NCBI GenBank assembly: GCA_030699515.1
Contig: JAUYME010000031.1
Location: 1 to 5,651, forward strand
Source: a bacterium
GTDB taxonomy: Bacteria; Patescibacteriota; Minisyncoccia; UBA6257; 1-14-0-10-44-23
DNA: 5,651 nt
Direction: 5' to 3'
Within the stretch, counting starts at the first letter, position 1. The number at the start of each line of letters is the position of its first letter. The position numbers and the translations under genes were made by a program. Below, piece by piece: positions 4,924 through 5,651 of this stretch. The notes under the pieces are model-generated. The model searched no databases, was not told where the DNA came from, and was given only the letters and a program-made list of their open reading frames with translations.

Positions 4924-5024
4924 GCTCTACTTGCAAGCATTTCTGCTTTGATTGCCAATCTTTTTTTGGTTTTCTTGGCTTTTACTTTCCTTCGCTTGCC
5001 TAAACCTGTTCTTCTTTTTGCCAT
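4905..5024 (-). CDS. tiny highly basic protein (39 aa), function unknown
   Basis: The minus strand encodes a 39-residue protein beginning MAKRRTGLGKRRKVKAKKTK and ending ASRAKKKGK, with 19 Lys/Arg and a single acidic residue. I do not recognise a named family; the composition resembles small ribosomal or nucleic-acid-binding proteins, so a ribosome- or nucleoid-associated role is a guess. Its stop falls in the loop of a bidirectional terminator, as expected of a true gene end. The start is uncertain. ATG at 5024 gives the form listed here. An in-frame GTG at 5036 adds MHNN and has AGAGGA (5050-5045) exactly 8 nt upstream, one of the few good Shine-Dalgarno matches in the window. A further in-frame GTG at 5063 would give 52 residues. 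The opposite-strand open frames across this stretch look like shadows. It is probably real because of the composition and the terminator fit. Confidence 0.65.
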   Translation of the reverse strand: MAKRRTGLGKRRKVKAKKTKKRLAIKAEMLASRAKKKGK

Positions 5025-5036
5025 ATTGTTGTGCAC

Positions 5037-5307
5037 CGACGAAATCCTCTTAATTTCAGTCACAATAATTTTCTTCTCATCTGCTCTTCGTTACTCATCC
5101 TCGATGATACTTCTTCAGTATCACCTGCGGTGTCGCGCCTTGATCAGATGAGAAGCCATCTATTGCGTCTAAGAAATGAAGAGGAATTCGTCGCTGCTTT
5201 AGTTAAATTTTTTGAGCCGGAGGTGATGTAAAATTTATCTGCAAATTCTACACCCCACAAGCGGCGTGTGTAATTACTAGACTATACATCATTTATGAAT
5301 TATGTCT
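5037..5307. other. spacer without a convincing gene
   Basis: Apart from possible upstream starts of the small basic gene (to 5063), nothing here is clearly coding. It holds a perfect 7-bp hairpin, TGATACT (5105-5111) and AGTATCA (5117-5123) with a TCTTC loop. It also holds a short plus-strand frame (5148-5231, 27 codons, ending NEEEFVAALVKFFEPEVM) with no ribosome binding site, and GGAGGTGAT (5219-5227), a perfect Shine-Dalgarno-like string with no start codon at the right distance after it. No tRNA or known RNA gene was recognised. Confidence 0.5.
5045..5050 (-). promoter_or_regulatory. Shine-Dalgarno sequence favouring a GTG start at 5036
   Basis: AGAGGA on the minus strand is 8 nt from the in-frame GTG at 5036 but 20 nt from the ATG at 5024. 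If used, it makes the small basic protein 43 residues long. Confidence 0.4.
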
Positions 5308-5341
5308 AAACAAAAAACACCCGGATGGGTGTTTTTTGTTT
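5308..5341. terminator. strong bidirectional intrinsic terminator
   Basis: A perfect 15-bp stem, AAACAAAAAACACCC (5308-5322) with GGGTGTTTTTTGTTT (5327-5341), has a GGAT loop. It starts 3 bp after the cold-shock gene's stop on the minus strand, giving a U-rich end there. It would equally stop a plus-strand transcript, although no clear gene precedes it on that side. Confidence 0.92.
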
Positions 5342-5344
5342 AAT

Positions 5345-5548
5345 TTACGCTACTTTGCTGACATTTGTTGCGTTTGGTCCCTTGTCACTTTGCCCAACTT
5401 CAAATGTCATCTTGTCACCTACTTTAAGATCGTTGAATTCTACGCCCCGAAGTTCATTAGAGTGGAAAAATAAATCTTTTTCCGCTCCTTCTTGAGCGAT
5501 GAAACCAAAGCCTTTGTCGGTAAGACGAGCGATTGTTCCTTCTGCCAT
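5345..5548 (-). CDS. csp: cold-shock protein (CspA family, single CSD)
   Basis: This 67-residue protein is a single cold-shock domain, an OB-fold that binds single-stranded RNA and DNA and melts mRNA structure in the cytoplasm. It begins MAEGTIARLTDKGFGFI, giving the RNP1 motif KGFGFI (residues 12-17). It continues with KDLFFHSNEL, giving the RNP2 motif DLFFH (25-29), and ends with the typical KGPNATNVSKV strand. I chose the ATG at 5548 because the family starts at this Met; an upstream in-frame ATG at 5581 would add 11 unrelated residues. No Shine-Dalgarno sequence is visible. A perfect 9-bp inverted repeat spans the region just upstream and overlaps the start codon, which may matter for temperature control. 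The terminator follows immediately. Confidence 0.95.
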   Translation of the reverse strand: MAEGTIARLTDKGFGFIAQEGAEKDLFFHSNELRGVEFNDLKVGDKMTFEVGQSDKGPNATNVSKVA

Positions 5549-5589
5549 ATTTGTCTGGTAGATTATGTTTGTAACTATCAAGACAAATA
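5548..5589 (-). promoter_or_regulatory. inverted repeat at the cold-shock gene start
   Basis: TATTTGTCT (5548-5556) and AGACAAATA (5581-5589) are perfect complements separated by 24 nt; the inner arm includes the A of the ATG. On the minus strand CATAAT (5567-5562) within the loop and TATACA (5598-5593) outside it are alternative -10 boxes. If transcription starts at the outer one, the mRNA can fold with its start codon at the stem edge. If it starts at the inner one, the repeat would instead be a DNA operator around the promoter. Confidence 0.45.
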
Positions 5590-5651
5590 CCCTGTATAAA
5601 CTCGACTACCCTTTAGATCAGCCTTTGGTCTTGAAGACTCAATAGTAGCAC

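Noticed and set aside
4948..5151. 67-codon hydrophobic open frame on the plus strand
   Set aside because: It is antisense to the lysine/arginine-rich small gene; AAA/AAG lysine codons read in reverse give TTT/CTT, which creates false Phe/Leu-rich membrane-like peptides.
5031..5231. 66-codon open frame on the plus strand
   Set aside because: It has a weak GTG start without a ribosome binding site and its first part is antisense to the leader of the small basic gene. Only the last 27 codons look possibly coding and are noted as a finding.
1..5651. Alternative genetic code with TGA recoded
   Set aside because: All believed genes end with TAA or TAG and none contains an in-frame TGA, so the standard bacterial code suffices.

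Overview
The window looks like chromosomal DNA from an uncultivated bacterium of the Candidate Phyla Radiation (Patescibacteria). This is an inference from gene style, not a phylogeny. The genes are short and compact, several are reduced versions of larger families (a riboflavin kinase without its FAD-synthetase half, a SurA-like protein without its parvulin domain, a short Fur protein), and most starts have no Shine-Dalgarno sequence. The spacers also carry dispersed repeats containing TTCGACAAGCTCAGGG-type and GTCATTCCGGG-type cores, which I recall as common in metagenome-derived genomes. No in-frame TGA is needed in any gene, so the standard bacterial code fits.

Layout. Positions 1-641 (minus) hold most of a flavodoxin-fold NAD(P)H-dependent FMN reductase that runs off the left edge. 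It is divergent, across only 26 bp, from a stand-alone riboflavin kinase (668-1039, plus), so an FMN-making enzyme sits next to a predicted FMN-using one. A ten-helix EamA/DMT transporter (1104-2018) and an acidic helical protein of unknown function (2049-2465) follow on the plus strand and end at a bidirectional terminator (2475-2501). The SurA-like membrane-anchored protein (2519-3205, minus) converges on that terminator.

Positions 3206-3668 are a gene-free stretch filled with hairpins and dispersed repeats. They are followed by a two-gene metal module: a Fur-family regulator (3669-4022) overlapping by 10 nt a ZIP-family metal transporter (4013-4876). The acidic C-terminal tail of the ZIP protein contains an in-frame copy of the dispersed repeat found upstream of the operon.

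A tiny, very basic protein (4905-5024, minus) converges on the ZIP gene, and its stop codon lies in the loop of their shared terminator (4888-4923). After about 270 bp with no convincing gene comes a third bidirectional terminator (5308-5341) and a cold-shock protein gene (5345-5548, minus). A perfect 9-bp inverted repeat overlaps the start codon of that gene.

No defence system, mobile-element protein, tRNA, rRNA or CRISPR array was recognised. The most notable items are the repeat captured inside the ZIP coding sequence, the compact Fur-ZIP unit, the tiny basic gene with its stop in a terminator loop, and the inverted repeat at the cold-shock gene start.
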